DNA from: Arenibacter palladensis
GTDB lineage: Bacteria > Bacteroidota > Bacteroidia > Flavobacteriales > Flavobacteriaceae
Assembly: GCF_900129275.1 (NCBI RefSeq)
Contig: NZ_FQUX01000003.1
Coordinates: forward strand, 248,001-312,000
Reading direction: 5' to 3'
Length of the DNA stretch: 64,000 nucleotides
Shown here piece by piece: positions 1 to 9,185 of this stretch. Within the stretch, counting starts at the first letter, position 1. Each line of letters starts with the position of its first letter. The translations under genes and the position numbers were made by a program. The notes below the pieces were generated by a model. That model saw only the letters and a program-made list of their open reading frames with translations, ran no database searches and was not told where the DNA came from.

Positions 1-2103
1 CTAGAAAAAGGATATAATGCACTAGTTAAAAAATACGGCTCACAAATCTCATTGGCGGTCCGCAGTAGTGCTACGGCAGAAGACCTTCCCAATGCCAGTT
101 TTGCAGGACAACAGGAAACCTATCTCAATGTAAAGGGCTTTGATGAATTGATTGCCGCCAGTCATAAATGTTATGCTTCCCTGTTTACGGATAGGGCCAT
201 AAAATACCGCGAGGACAATCATTTTGACCAGACCAAGGTGGCGCTTTCCATAGGCGTTCAGTTAATGGTGCGCTCAGATTTGGCCTGTTCCGGAGTAAAT
301 TTCACCTTGGATCCGGACACTGGTTTTGATAAGGTAGTTCTTGTTACCAGCACTTGGGGTCTAGGTGAAAATATTGTTCAGGGCAGTGTTAATCCGGACG
401 AATATTTTGTATTTAAACCTAGTCTAAAACAAGGTATTCAACAGCCCATAATTTCTAGGAAATTGGGAAGTAAGGAAAAAACCATGATTTACGATAGCTC
501 TGGCAGTGGTACGGTTAACCTTAACACCAAAATAGAAAAACAGGGAAAATTTGTACTTACCGATGCCGAGGTGATAAAACTTGCACAATGGTCCATGATC
601 ATTGAAGAACATTATGGACGTCCAATGGATATTGAATGGGCAAAGGACGGAGCTACCAATGAATTGTTTATAGTCCAGGCCAGGCCGGAGACGGTACAAA
701 GTGCTAAAAAAGATAAACTTAAAATAAGCACCTATACCTTACTGGAAAAAGCTAAGGAAATTACTAGAGGAATGGGTCTGGGCAACAAAATATCGGCCGG
801 AAAAGCAAGGATTATCCATAGTCCACTGGAATCGGACAAGTTACAAGCTGGAGAAATACTTATCACGGAAAAGACCGATCCTGATTGGGATCCCATCCTT
901 AAAAAAGCTGCGGGGATCATTACGGACCAAGGGGGACGCACAAGTCATGCCGCCATTGTTGCCCGAGAGGTAGGCGCTGCGGCCATTGTTGGTACCCTGA
1001 ATGCCACAAAAACCATCAAGGACGGCCAGGATATTACCATATCCTGTGCGGATGGGGACAGAGGGGTGGTCTACGATGGAATATTGAAATGGGATGAAAA
1101 AGTAGTGGATATCAAATCACTTAAGAAACCCGCAACCCAGCCCATGCTTATTTTAGCAGATCCGGAGCAAGCGTTTAAACTGTCTTTTTATCCCACAGCC
1201 GGTGTTGGTCTAATGCGATTGGAATTTGTCATCAATAATTCCATACAAATCCATCCCATGGCCTTAAAACATTTTCACAAATTGAAAGATACTTCGGCCA
1301 AAACGCTAATTGAAAAACTCACCCACCACTATCCGGACAAGGCCAATTATTTTGTGCATAAACTGGCTGAGGGCATTGCTACCATTGCAGCTGCCTTTTA
1401 TCCCAAAGATGTTATTGTGCGTACCAGTGATTTTAAATCCAATGAATATGCCAATTTAATAGGTGGCAAGGAATTTGAACCATTGGAGTCCAACCCCATG
1501 ATCGGTTTTAGGGGAGCATCACGCTACTATCATCCCAAATATCAGGAGGCCTTTGAATTGGAGTGCAAGGCCATGAAAATGGTCAGGGAGGATATGGGTT
1601 TTAATAATGTTAAGATTATGATTCCCTTCTGCCGCACCCTTAAGGAAGTAGAAAAAGTAATTGACCTTATGGCAGATTACGGATTGAAAAGAGGCGAAAA
1701 CGGCTTACAGCTCTACATGATGACAGAAATTCCGAACAACGTAATTCTAGCCGAGGAATTCGCACATTTTTTTGACGGCTTCTCTATCGGCTCCAACGAC
1801 CTTACCCAATTGACCTTGGGTGTGGATCGCGATTCTGAGCTCTTAAGCGATATTTTTGATGCCAATGACCCGGGAGTAAAAAAAATGATCGCCATGGTCA
1901 TTGCTTCGGCCCGTAAAACCAATACAAAAATTGGACTCTGCGGACAGGCACCAAGTGATTATCCGGAGTTTGCCCAATTTCTTGTAGAACAAGGTATCAA
2001 CTCCATATCTTTTAACCCCGATGCACTTATTGACGGAATTAAAAACATTAACATGGCAGAGGAAAGTCAGGTCAGTTTCGGAATGGCAGAAAGCAGTAAT
2101 TAA
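1..2103 (+). CDS. ppsA: Phosphoenolpyruvate synthase, 5'-truncated by window edge
   Basis: Pyruvate, water dikinase: makes PEP from pyruvate and ATP, the gluconeogenic entry step. The frame is open from base 1, so the true start and the first part of the ATP-grasp domain lie outside the window; 700 codons remain of a protein usually near 800 or more. Visible are the nucleotide-binding segment VRSSATAEDLPNASF, the swivelling phosphohistidine motif GGRTSHAAIVARE (His codon at 946-948), and the C-terminal TIM barrel with SIGSNDLTQLTLGVDRD and the catalytic Cys in LCGQAPSD (codon 1939-1941). The next genes downstream are lactate dehydrogenase, pfkB and glucokinase, so it sits in a sugar/fermentation block. 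Its own promoter is not in view. Confidence 0.95.
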   Translation, partial: LEKGYNALVKKYGSQISLAVRSSATAEDLPNASFAGQQETYLNVKGFDELIAASHKCYASLFTDRAIKYREDNHFDQTKVALSIGVQLMVRSDLACSGVNFTLDPDTGFDKVVLVTSTWGLGENIVQGSVNPDEYFVFKPSLKQGIQQPIISRKLGSKEKTMIYDSSGSGTVNLNTKIEKQGKFVLTDAEVIKLAQWSMIIEEHYGRPMDIEWAKDGATNELFIVQARPETVQSAKKDKLKISTYTLLEKAKEITRGMGLGNKISAGKARIIHSPLESDKLQAGEILITEKTDPDWDPILKKAAGIITDQGGRTSHAAIVAREVGAAAIVGTLNATKTIKDGQDITISCADGDRGVVYDGILKWDEKVVDIKSLKKPATQPMLILADPEQAFKLSFYPTAGVGLMRLEFVINNSIQIHPMALKHFHKLKDTSAKTLIEKLTHHYPDKANYFVHKLAEGIATIAAAFYPKDVIVRTSDFKSNEYANLIGGKEFEPLESNPMIGFRGASRYYHPKYQEAFELECKAMKMVREDMGFNNVKIMIPFCRTLKEVEKVIDLMADYGLKRGENGLQLYMMTEIPNNVILAEEFAHFFDGFSIGSNDLTQLTLGVDRDSELLSDIFDANDPGVKKMIAMVIASARKTNTKIGLCGQAPSDYPEFAQFLVEQGINSISFNPDALIDGIKNINMAEESQVSFGMAESSN

Positions 2104-2462
2104 TGTAATGAAACACTTTAAGACCTAGATCACCAATTTAGTTTCTGAACTTGTTTTTTTAGTAAACCAAGGGGTTTTCATACCGGGCAGTAGTTCTGTG
2201 TAAAAAGGTGGCCTTGGCTAAGCCTGGCTCCTCTAAACGATGGTACACTGTACCTTCGCTTATAAGCCCTGGTCGTTTTTTATTCATCGGCTGGTCTATT
2301 GATTTTTAATGGTATTCATGAAATCGATGATTTGCAGCCAAATTGAGTTTCGGCGTAGCCAATGCTACGCATTTGGGCAATGCAAAAAATGAACAGAACA
2401 CCTAATCTAGGATTGCTTTTTCTCTTGCACACACAACGATTAAGATTGATCTATGGGTATAA
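2104..2462. other. Intergenic region with a small hairpin
   Basis: No convincing gene. A perfect 7-bp inverted repeat with a 4-base loop (GCGTAGC-CAAT-GCTACGC) lies at 2353-2370; it is not followed by a T-run. A 42-codon open frame on the minus strand (2159-2287, reading MNKKRPGLISEGTVYH...) has no recognised relative and is not called as a gene. Confidence 0.4.
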
Positions 2463-2505
2463 TGATTAATATCATATTAGATATGCCTCTTAATTACTTC
2501 CTTTG
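2463..2505 (+). promoter_or_regulatory. TGAY-N4-RTCA site and -7 box for D-lactate dehydrogenase
   Basis: Palindrome TGATTAATATCA at 2463-2474. A -7-like box TTCCTTTG (7 of 8 to TAnnTTTG) starts exactly 35 bases downstream, at 2498. The gene starts at 2549. No such box exists at the mirror position on the minus strand. Confidence 0.7.
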
Positions 2506-2548
2506 GGATTGCAATTAGAACACTTATTAGTACTCTGTAATCCAAATA

Positions 2549-3538
2549 ATGAAAGTAGCGGTTTTTAATACACATAAATTTGAGAAGGAATATTTAATCA
2601 AGGCCAATGCAAATAAGCATGATTTAAAATTATTGGATTCCTATCTTACCCTAGATACTACAGTTTTGGCCGAAGACTGTGAAGGCATTTGCATCTTCAC
2701 ACAGGACAACGGCTCTGCTCCTGTTTTGGACAAGCTGCATGAAATGGGGATTAAATATATTGCATTACGATCAGCTGGATATAACAACGTGGATATAGCC
2801 CATGCCAAATCCTTAGGTATTAGGATTGTCCGGGTACCGGACTATTCCCCCAATGCCATAGCAGAATTTACCGTAGCCATAATCTTGGCCTTGAACCGTA
2901 AATTGATACGAAGCCATTACCGCATTATGGAAATGAACTTTTCGTTGGATGGCTTGGTAGGCTTTGACATGCACGGAAAAACCGTAGGAATTATCGGTAC
3001 CGGAAAAATTGGAAGAATCGTGGCCAAAATTCTACATGGTTTTGGATGTCATATTTTGGCATACGATGCCATGAAAGACCAAAACCTGGTAAAAGAATGT
3101 AAGGCCACCTATACCGATTTGGATACCTTGTGCAGCCAATCCGATATTATTTCCTTACATGTCCCCTTAATGGAACAAACACATTATCTTATAAACGAAG
3201 CCCAGATAGCCAAAATGAAAAAAGGGGTAATGCTAATCAATACCGGTAGAGGAGGATTGGTAAATACCCAGGATGTGATTAATGGCCTTAAATCCCAACA
3301 AATCGGCTATTATGGAATGGATGTTTATGAAGAGGAAGAAGGCTTATTTTTTGAAGACCATTCCGAAGATATATTGCAGGACGATATGATAGCGCGTTTA
3401 ATGACGCTCAGAAATGTAATGATTACCAGCCACCAAGCCTTTTTAACAAATACCGCCTTAGGCAATATTGCACAAACTACGGTTGAAAATCTGGAATGCC
3501 TAGAGCAAGGCCTTCCTTGTAAAAATGAGGTGCTTTAA
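2549..3538 (+). CDS. ldhA: D-lactate dehydrogenase (2-hydroxyacid dehydrogenase family)
   Basis: NADH-dependent reduction of pyruvate to D-lactate, a fermentative step that regenerates NAD+. It has 329 residues, the same length as E. coli LdhA. The substrate-domain motif RSAGYNNVD is near 74-82, the Rossmann glycine motif GTGKIGRIVAKIL starts at 150, and the catalytic triad is visible as Arg234 (NTGRGGLVNT), Glu of DVYEEEE (261-264) and His295 (TSHQAF). A paralogue lies at 50174. It is preceded by a TGAY-N4-RTCA site at the fixed 35-base spacing, so activation by a Crp/Fnr-type regulator is inferred, which fits a fermentation gene. Substrate is inferred from similarity to LdhA; other 2-hydroxyacids cannot be excluded. 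Confidence 0.9.
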   Translation: MKVAVFNTHKFEKEYLIKANANKHDLKLLDSYLTLDTTVLAEDCEGICIFTQDNGSAPVLDKLHEMGIKYIALRSAGYNNVDIAHAKSLGIRIVRVPDYSPNAIAEFTVAIILALNRKLIRSHYRIMEMNFSLDGLVGFDMHGKTVGIIGTGKIGRIVAKILHGFGCHILAYDAMKDQNLVKECKATYTDLDTLCSQSDIISLHVPLMEQTHYLINEAQIAKMKKGVMLINTGRGGLVNTQDVINGLKSQQIGYYGMDVYEEEEGLFFEDHSEDILQDDMIARLMTLRNVMITSHQAFLTNTALGNIAQTTVENLECLEQGLPCKNEVL

Positions 3539-3548
3539 TTAATTATAA

Positions 3549-3755
3549 ATGGGGGAATTGATTCGTATAAGACATGGACAAAGTCTTTGGAACTTGGAAA
3601 ATATCTTCACAGGTTATACCAACATTGACCTTTGACCACAAGGAAAAGCGGAAGCTAAAAAAGCTGACGCAATCATTAAAAACAATAACATCGATATATG
3701 TTTTGTAGGTAATACAAAATTTAAAGAACGGAAAGCAATTATAAACTTAGACTAA
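3549..3755 (+). pseudogene. gpmA: Remnant of phosphoglycerate mutase (gpmA), N-terminal fragment with internal stop
   Basis: Reading from ATG 3549 gives IRHGQSLWNLENIFTGY, the N-terminal catalytic motif (RHG with the phospho-accepting His) of cofactor-dependent phosphoglycerate mutase. An in-frame TGA at 3633-3635 interrupts it, and the same frame continues as PQGKAEAKKADAIIKNNN, the expected next helix of GpmA, then becomes poorly conserved and stops at 3753-3755. About 68 codons remain of roughly 230-250. The remnant ends one base before the pfkB start. It looks like a decayed glycolytic gene left between ldhA and pfkB. A TGA that is read through is unlikely, since the C-terminal two-thirds is missing. 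Confidence 0.8.
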
Positions 3756-3756
3756 G

Positions 3757-4701
3757 ATGCGCAAGAAAATAGTAACACTTACCTTAAATCCTGTAATAGA
3801 TAAAAGTGTCTCGGTAGCAGGTATCAGCCCCAATACCAAACTACGCTGTACCTCACCAACTTACGATGCGGGAGGTGGCGGTATCAATGTATCACGCGCC
3901 CTTAAAAAATTGGGGAAGGAATCACTGTGTATGTATTTGGCAGGCGGACCTACCGGAGAACATTTACATCAAATATTGGACAAGGCAGGTATTAATCAAT
4001 TGGTAGTGCCCATTAAAGGATGGACAAGGGATAATCTTGCGGTTACCGATACCACAACCAACTTACAATACCGCTTTGGAGTACCAGGACCACAGGTTGC
4101 CAAGGAAGAGTGGGAAACCCTACTTATAGAATTGGAAAAGAATCTGGAAGAAGGAGATTACTTGGTGGCCAGCGGTAAATTACCTCCGGGAATGCCCGAT
4201 GATTTCTATGTTCTGGTGGCCGAAATAGCCAAAAGTAAAAAGGTGCGCTTTATTTTGGACACTTCTGGGGAGGCTCTGATCAAAGCTACCAAATCCAAAG
4301 TATTTATGCTAAAGCCCAACCTAGGGGAATTGAGCACTCTATGTGGGGTTACATCAATTTCAGCAATGGAATTGGAACCCCTTGCCAAAAAGTTCTTGGA
4401 AGAACATGATTGTGAGATACTAGTGGTATCCTTAGGTCCGAAAGGAGCCCTATTAGCGACCAAGGATCTCATAGAACATATACCGGCGCCTACCGTGCTC
4501 CAAAAAAGCACCATTGGGGCGGGTGATAGCATGGTGGCTGGTATGGTCGTTAGTTTGCTTAAAGGCAAAACCTATAGCGAAATGGTAAAATACGGTGTAG
4601 CCTGCGGTACTGCGGCTACCATGCATGAGGGCACCCAATTGTGCAACAAGGATGACGCCGAGAATTTGTACAAATGGATCCAAGCACAAACAAACGCTTG
4701 A
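3757..4701 (+). CDS. pfkB: PfkB-family phosphofructokinase
   Basis: ATP-dependent sugar-phosphate kinase of the ribokinase/PfkB family, most likely 6-phosphofructokinase-2 (fructose 6-phosphate to fructose 1,6-bisphosphate). It has 314 residues against 309 in E. coli PfkB. Motifs: GGGGINVSRALKKLG (39-53), KPNLGE (186-191) and the anion-hole/catalytic signature TIGAGDSMVAG with catalytic base Asp257. It is followed 80 bases later by glucokinase, so the pair would feed glucose into glycolysis. FruK and LacC (1-phosphofructokinase, tagatose-6-phosphate kinase) are close relatives; the glucokinase neighbour favours the Pfk-2 role. No TGAY-N4-RTCA site was found in front of it. Confidence 0.8.
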   Translation: MRKKIVTLTLNPVIDKSVSVAGISPNTKLRCTSPTYDAGGGGINVSRALKKLGKESLCMYLAGGPTGEHLHQILDKAGINQLVVPIKGWTRDNLAVTDTTTNLQYRFGVPGPQVAKEEWETLLIELEKNLEEGDYLVASGKLPPGMPDDFYVLVAEIAKSKKVRFILDTSGEALIKATKSKVFMLKPNLGELSTLCGVTSISAMELEPLAKKFLEEHDCEILVVSLGPKGALLATKDLIEHIPAPTVLQKSTIGAGDSMVAGMVVSLLKGKTYSEMVKYGVACGTAATMHEGTQLCNKDDAENLYKWIQAQTNA

Positions 4702-4781
4702 AAGTAAACTCCAGATTACTTAATTTGATCCAGAATAAACCACAGAAATAGAACATAAGCATGTTATAAAAGATAGAATTT

Positions 4782-5858
4782 ATGGACAATATTCAAAAAT
4801 TCTCATTACCCGCCATCCATGAAGGAGAGATTCCCTTAGCTTTTATGAATACCCGTATAACCCGGGATAAGGGTGTTATTTTGGCCGCCGATATTGGAGG
4901 TACCAAAACAAATTTGGCCCTTTTTCAAATCCAGGATGGGAATCTGGTTCCTTTGAAGGAAAAATCATATCCCACTAAAAAATATAAATCCTTTTTGGAG
5001 TTGGTATCTACATTTCATACAAAGGACATGCCCAGAATAGATGGAACGTGTGTGGGTGTTGCCGGACCTGTTACCCAAGGCAAGGTATTTGGTACTAATT
5101 TTCCTTGGGCAATAGACAGTGAAGAAATTGGTAGGGAACTTCATATTCGTTCCGTTTCATTGATCAATGATATGGAGGCCAATGCCTACGGACTTGCCGC
5201 ATTACAAGAAAAAGACTTCGAAACGCTTAAACATGGATCAAAAATACCGGGCAACGCCGCACTTATATCTCCGGGTACAGGACTTGGGGAAGCAGGAATG
5301 TTCTGGGACGGATCACACTACCACCCTTTCGCCTGTGAAGGCGGCCATTGCGATTTTAGTCCGCGCAATGAATTGGACATAAAAATTCTGGAACACTTCC
5401 AAAAAAAATACGAACACGTCAGTTGGGAAAGGTTGTTATCAGGCCCTGGAATCTTGGATCTATATGTGTTCTTGAGGCAAATAAGCGGTATAAAGGAGCC
5501 ACAATGGCTAAGTGATCAAATGTCCAAAGGCAATCCTTCTGCGATAATTACAGGGACAGCAATGGAAGGAAAAGATTCGGTTTGTGTTGAAACCTTGGAT
5601 ATGTTTATCCGGTTCTTGGCTATAGAAGCGGCTCAGCTTGCCCTAAAATTCAAGGCTACTGGGGGAATTTTTATAGGCGGGGGTATCTTACCAAAAATCA
5701 TAACAGGTATTAAAAGCGACGTTTTTTACAACAACTTTGTGCAATCCGGGCGGTTAAACGCCCTCTTGGAAATGGTACCTGTAAAAGTAATCCTCAATGA
5801 AAAAACGGCACTTCTTGGAGCCGCTTATTATGGAGCAATGGCACTGCAAGGGGATTAA
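4782..5858 (+). CDS. glk: Glucokinase (Glk family)
   Basis: ATP-dependent phosphorylation of glucose, first step of glycolysis. It has 358 residues. The phosphate-binding loop AADIGGTKTNLALF is near 35-48, the second motif GVAGPVTQGKVFGTNFPW follows near 87-104, the catalytic region LINDMEANAYGL (Asp of the ND pair) near 124-135, and ISPGTGLGEAGMF with EGGHCDF gives the Glk-type C-terminal lobe. The HCDF motif with no zinc-binding ROK cysteine cluster argues for the Glk rather than the ROK family. Probably co-transcribed with pfkB. It converges with the usp gene at 5960, with about 100 bases between them. Confidence 0.85.
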   Translation: MDNIQKFSLPAIHEGEIPLAFMNTRITRDKGVILAADIGGTKTNLALFQIQDGNLVPLKEKSYPTKKYKSFLELVSTFHTKDMPRIDGTCVGVAGPVTQGKVFGTNFPWAIDSEEIGRELHIRSVSLINDMEANAYGLAALQEKDFETLKHGSKIPGNAALISPGTGLGEAGMFWDGSHYHPFACEGGHCDFSPRNELDIKILEHFQKKYEHVSWERLLSGPGILDLYVFLRQISGIKEPQWLSDQMSKGNPSAIITGTAMEGKDSVCVETLDMFIRFLAIEAAQLALKFKATGGIFIGGGILPKIITGIKSDVFYNNFVQSGRLNALLEMVPVKVILNEKTALLGAAYYGAMALQGD

Positions 5859-5959
5859 GATATGATGCTTTTCGGTTATCAAAATACAAGTAATTCATAC
5901 TTCTATAGCATCAATCTAAAATTCCTTGCCCTACAGCCATAAACCAACAAGGGATATCC

Positions 5960-6820
5960 CTAGAAAAACAGGGTTTTATGGTTGTGTTCATTAAAGCTCA
6001 TCAAAATTATTTCGCCATAATCCTCCATTTTTTTTACCAGATCCCTATGGAACCATTTTTTTAGAAATCCTTTCTTTTCCCTTTCCAGCATCACTACCAT
6101 ATCTGCATTTACTACCCCAAGATAGATTCTAAGGGTATCAAATACATCTTCGGAAAACAATAGTTCGAACTCGATATCTGGATAATCTACCTTGGACTCT
6201 AGCATGTCTTTAAACCACTCCATTAATAAATCTCCCGCATATTCCTCGGTCGTTGAAATATGCACTACCTTGATTTTGGCTTTTAATGGCTTGGCAATTT
6301 CCGTAAGTTTTTGGATGGCATGTATATCCTCCTCCTCAAAATCGGTGGCATAGACCATGGTATCCATATTTCTAGGCAATACATCATTGGGAATTGCAAT
6401 TACGGGACAAGGTGCTTTTTCTATAAGTTTCTTGGTGGTACTCCCCAAAATAATTTCCTCAAGACCACTTGCTCCTTTGGTCCCCACCACAATTAGTTGG
6501 GCATGATATTCTTCCGCCTTCGATATAATTCCTTTGATTACCGAACTGTTCTGTACAGGCTCCAATTGTATTTTGGGATCATCCCACTTATTTCCAAGGT
6601 GTTCCGTGCAGAATTTTTCCAGCTGGGCACGGTGAATTTTAAACGGATTTCCTTCAAGGATAGGCCGGTCGTCCTGTCCCTCCACACCCAATACGGTAGG
6701 GAAATTAAACGTATGGGTAATAACCAGTCGAGTTCCCAGGGTCTGACTCAAATTATAGGCCAACTGCAAGGCAGATACCGAGTTTTTAGAATAATCCGTG
6801 GCATAAAGCAATGTTTTCAT
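5960..6820 (-). CDS. Tandem universal stress protein
   Basis: 286 residues, two Usp domains in tandem. The N-terminal domain begins MKTLLYATDYSKNS and carries the ATP-binding loop GTKGASGLEEIILGS (G-x2-G-x9-GS). The C-terminal domain lacks the glycine loop and ends in a FLKKWFHRDLVKKMEDYGEI segment, as in the other Usps of this window, so only the first half is expected to bind nucleotide. It is transcribed divergently from pta-ackA. One palindrome at 6974-6985 sits between the two with a -7-like box on each side at the same spacing, so the two units are probably co-activated. Usps of this type are linked to survival under starvation and oxygen limitation in other bacteria. Confidence 0.9.
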   Translation of the reverse strand: MKTLLYATDYSKNSVSALQLAYNLSQTLGTRLVITHTFNFPTVLGVEGQDDRPILEGNPFKIHRAQLEKFCTEHLGNKWDDPKIQLEPVQNSSVIKGIISKAEEYHAQLIVVGTKGASGLEEIILGSTTKKLIEKAPCPVIAIPNDVLPRNMDTMVYATDFEEEDIHAIQKLTEIAKPLKAKIKVVHISTTEEYAGDLLMEWFKDMLESKVDYPDIEFELLFSEDVFDTLRIYLGVVNADMVVMLEREKKGFLKKWFHRDLVKKMEDYGEIILMSFNEHNHKTLFF

Positions 6821-6942
6821 TTTATAATGTATTGTAATTTATCAGCAAAACTTGCAAGCAACCAACAGATCCGATTGGAGTAATTCCTAAGATACTTGCT
6901 ATTTTAAGAAGTTAAATTGTTAATGGAATAAAGTTGATTGGT

Positions 6943-7016
6943 TAAAATTAGAACCTAATGTTGTATCCATAAATGACTTCTATCATATATGGTAATCTTT
7001 CTAAGCCCGAACTTCG
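6943..7016. promoter_or_regulatory. Bidirectional TGAY-N4-RTCA site between usp and pta-ackA
   Basis: Palindrome TGACTTCTATCA at 6974-6985. On the minus strand a box TAATTTTA (7 of 8) occupies 6950-6943, 35 bases from the site end, for the usp gene. On the plus strand the box at 7009-7016, also 35 bases away, is weak (GAACTTCG, 6 of 8), for pta. Confidence 0.65.
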
Positions 7017-7067
7017 CAACTGGAAAAAGAATCGTTTTTATATAAATTCAAAGAATATTAATAATTC

Positions 7068-9161
7068 ATGAGTAAAGCCATATACCTTGCCACTACAGAA
7101 CCCAATAGCGGAAAATCTATCGTATCCTTGGGCATGATGCAGTTATTGTTGGGAAAGACCGCCAAGGTGGGTTATTTCCGCCCCATTATCGACGACTTTG
7201 AAAAGGGCAAGATCGATGACCACATAGATACTGTACTAAAACATTTTGAAGTAGACCAAACATTTGAGGATTCCTATGCCTATACCCGTAGCCAAGTGGT
7301 ACAACTTAAAAATATGGACAAGGATGATGAAATTATAGGCAATATCATCAACAAGTACAAGGCCATTGAAGATAGGTTCGACATTGTAGTAGTGGAAGGA
7401 ACGGATTTTTCTGGGGAGGGCGCCATTATAGAGTGGGACATTAATGTACTTATTGCCAAAAATTTGGGGATTCCGGCCATTATTATAGCCAACGGAATGG
7501 GCAAATCCCTTCAAGAATTGGTCGGAAATATATACATGGCCTATGACTCCTTTAGGGAAAAGGGCGTTGAAGTTCTACTGACCGTTGCCAATAAAGTACA
7601 ACCAGGGAATTTGGAACAGGCAGTATCGGGTCTCAAGACAAAACTGCCAAAAAAAGTATTAATAGCTGCAATCCCCGTGAATCCTGTTTTGGGAAATCCG
7701 ACCGTAAAGGAAATTGCACAGGCCCTATCGGCCAAGGTTTTGTTCGGAGAAGATTTCATAAACAATCAGGCCGGTGAATTTAGCGTGGGCGCCATGCAGC
7801 TCCGCAATTACATAACCCATTTAAAAAAGGATAGCTTGGTAATCACCCCTGGAGATAGGGCCGATATTATTTTAGGGGCTTTACAGGCCAATATCTCCAG
7901 TAATTACCCCAATCTATCTGGTATTGTCCTAACAGGCGGTCTATTACCAGAGGATTCCATTATTAAACTTATTGAGGGCCTTTCCGATATTATACCTATC
8001 ATCTCGGTTGCGGATGGCACCTTTTCGGTAACCAACCGCATTGGAACTATTAAACCCAGGATCTATCCCGAGAACAAGGAAAAAATAACTACCTCTATAC
8101 AGGAATTTGAAAAATATGTCCCCACAAATGAATTGGCCGAGCGACTTATTACCTTTAATGCTGAGGGAATTACCCCTAGAATGTTCCAATACAATCTTCT
8201 TAAACGGGCAAAATCGGCCAAGAAGCATATAGTACTCCCGGAAGGAAACGATGAACGCATTCTAAAGGCTACTAAAAAACTTCTGGACACCAATGCCGTT
8301 ACTATTACATTGTTGGGGGACAAGGAGCAAATAATGGCAAAAATATCAGAATTGGATATCGATTTGGATTCCAGTGGCTTCGATATTATAGATCCCACAT
8401 CATCCCCCAATTTCATGGATTATGCCACCACGCTATACGAACTGAGAAAAGAAAAAAATGTTAATCTTGCCATGGCGAAAGATCTTATGGAAGATGTTTC
8501 CTACTTTGGAACCATGATGGTCTATAAAGGCCATGCCGACGGAATGGTTTCAGGAGCGGCACATACCACACAACATACCATAAGACCGGCATTACAATTT
8601 ATCAAGACCAAACCGGAGGTCTCCATTGTGTCCTCCGTGTTCTTTATGTGCCTCCCCAACCGTGTCACCATATTTGGGGACTGCGCTATCAATCCAAATC
8701 CCACCGCTGAACAATTGGCGGAAATTGCCATTTCTTCCGCGGCCACCAGCCAAGCGTTCGGCATTGAACCAAAAATTGCCATGTTATCCTATTCATCAGG
8801 GGCTTCGGGAGTGGGCGAAGACGTGGATAGAGTGCGTAAAGCCACAGAAATTATAAAAAGAAAACGACCCGGTTTAAAAGTAGAAGGCCCCATTCAGTAC
8901 GATGCTGCTGTAGACATAAATGTAGGCAAGAGCAAATTGCCGGATTCGGAAGTGGCGGGACAGGCCAGTGTATTCATTTTTCCAGATCTAAATACTGGAA
9001 ACAATACTTATAAGGCCGTTCAAAGGGAAACGGGTGCCCTAGCCATTGGCCCCATGTTACAAGGTCTGAACAAACCTGTTAACGACCTTAGCCGTGGCTG
9101 TACGGTGGAGGATATCTATAACACTGTAGTCATCACCGCCATACAGGCACAAGGCCTATAA
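7068..9161 (+). CDS. pta: Phosphate acetyltransferase, long form
   Basis: Converts acetyl-CoA and phosphate to acetyl phosphate and CoA. 697 residues, the long three-part form: an N-terminal P-loop/dethiobiotin-synthase-like domain (TTEPNSGKSIVSLGMM, residues 8-23), a central DRTGG-type domain, and the C-terminal catalytic Pta domain from about 370 (RAKSAKKHIVLPEGNDERIL; the SYSSGASGVGEDVDRVRKA loop; FPDLNTGNNTYKAVQR). The acetate kinase gene follows after 24 bases, so the two form an operon that makes ATP from acetyl-CoA by substrate-level phosphorylation. It has a predicted shared Crp/Fnr-type site with the divergent usp gene. Confidence 0.95.
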   Translation: MSKAIYLATTEPNSGKSIVSLGMMQLLLGKTAKVGYFRPIIDDFEKGKIDDHIDTVLKHFEVDQTFEDSYAYTRSQVVQLKNMDKDDEIIGNIINKYKAIEDRFDIVVVEGTDFSGEGAIIEWDINVLIAKNLGIPAIIIANGMGKSLQELVGNIYMAYDSFREKGVEVLLTVANKVQPGNLEQAVSGLKTKLPKKVLIAAIPVNPVLGNPTVKEIAQALSAKVLFGEDFINNQAGEFSVGAMQLRNYITHLKKDSLVITPGDRADIILGALQANISSNYPNLSGIVLTGGLLPEDSIIKLIEGLSDIIPIISVADGTFSVTNRIGTIKPRIYPENKEKITTSIQEFEKYVPTNELAERLITFNAEGITPRMFQYNLLKRAKSAKKHIVLPEGNDERILKATKKLLDTNAVTITLLGDKEQIMAKISELDIDLDSSGFDIIDPTSSPNFMDYATTLYELRKEKNVNLAMAKDLMEDVSYFGTMMVYKGHADGMVSGAAHTTQHTIRPALQFIKTKPEVSIVSSVFFMCLPNRVTIFGDCAINPNPTAEQLAEIAISSAATSQAFGIEPKIAMLSYSSGASGVGEDVDRVRKATEIIKRKRPGLKVEGPIQYDAAVDINVGKSKLPDSEVAGQASVFIFPDLNTGNNTYKAVQRETGALAIGPMLQGLNKPVNDLSRGCTVEDIYNTVVITAIQAQGL

Positions 9162-9185
9162 TTTTAATCCAATAAAACAAAAGCT

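Noticed and set aside
2159-2287. 42-codon open frame on the minus strand (MNKKRPGLISEGTVYH...)
   Set aside because: It resembles a helix-turn-helix start (ISEGTVYHRLEE) only loosely, is very short, and has no promoter or partner. Not called as a gene, but worth a profile search.
3636-3755. Possible remnant of a sugar-phosphate isomerase (nagB-like)
   Set aside because: The words IIKNNNIDICFVG first suggested NagB, but the same frame follows directly on the GpmA N-terminal motif across the TGA, and GpmA has the same QGKAEAKKA-type helix here.
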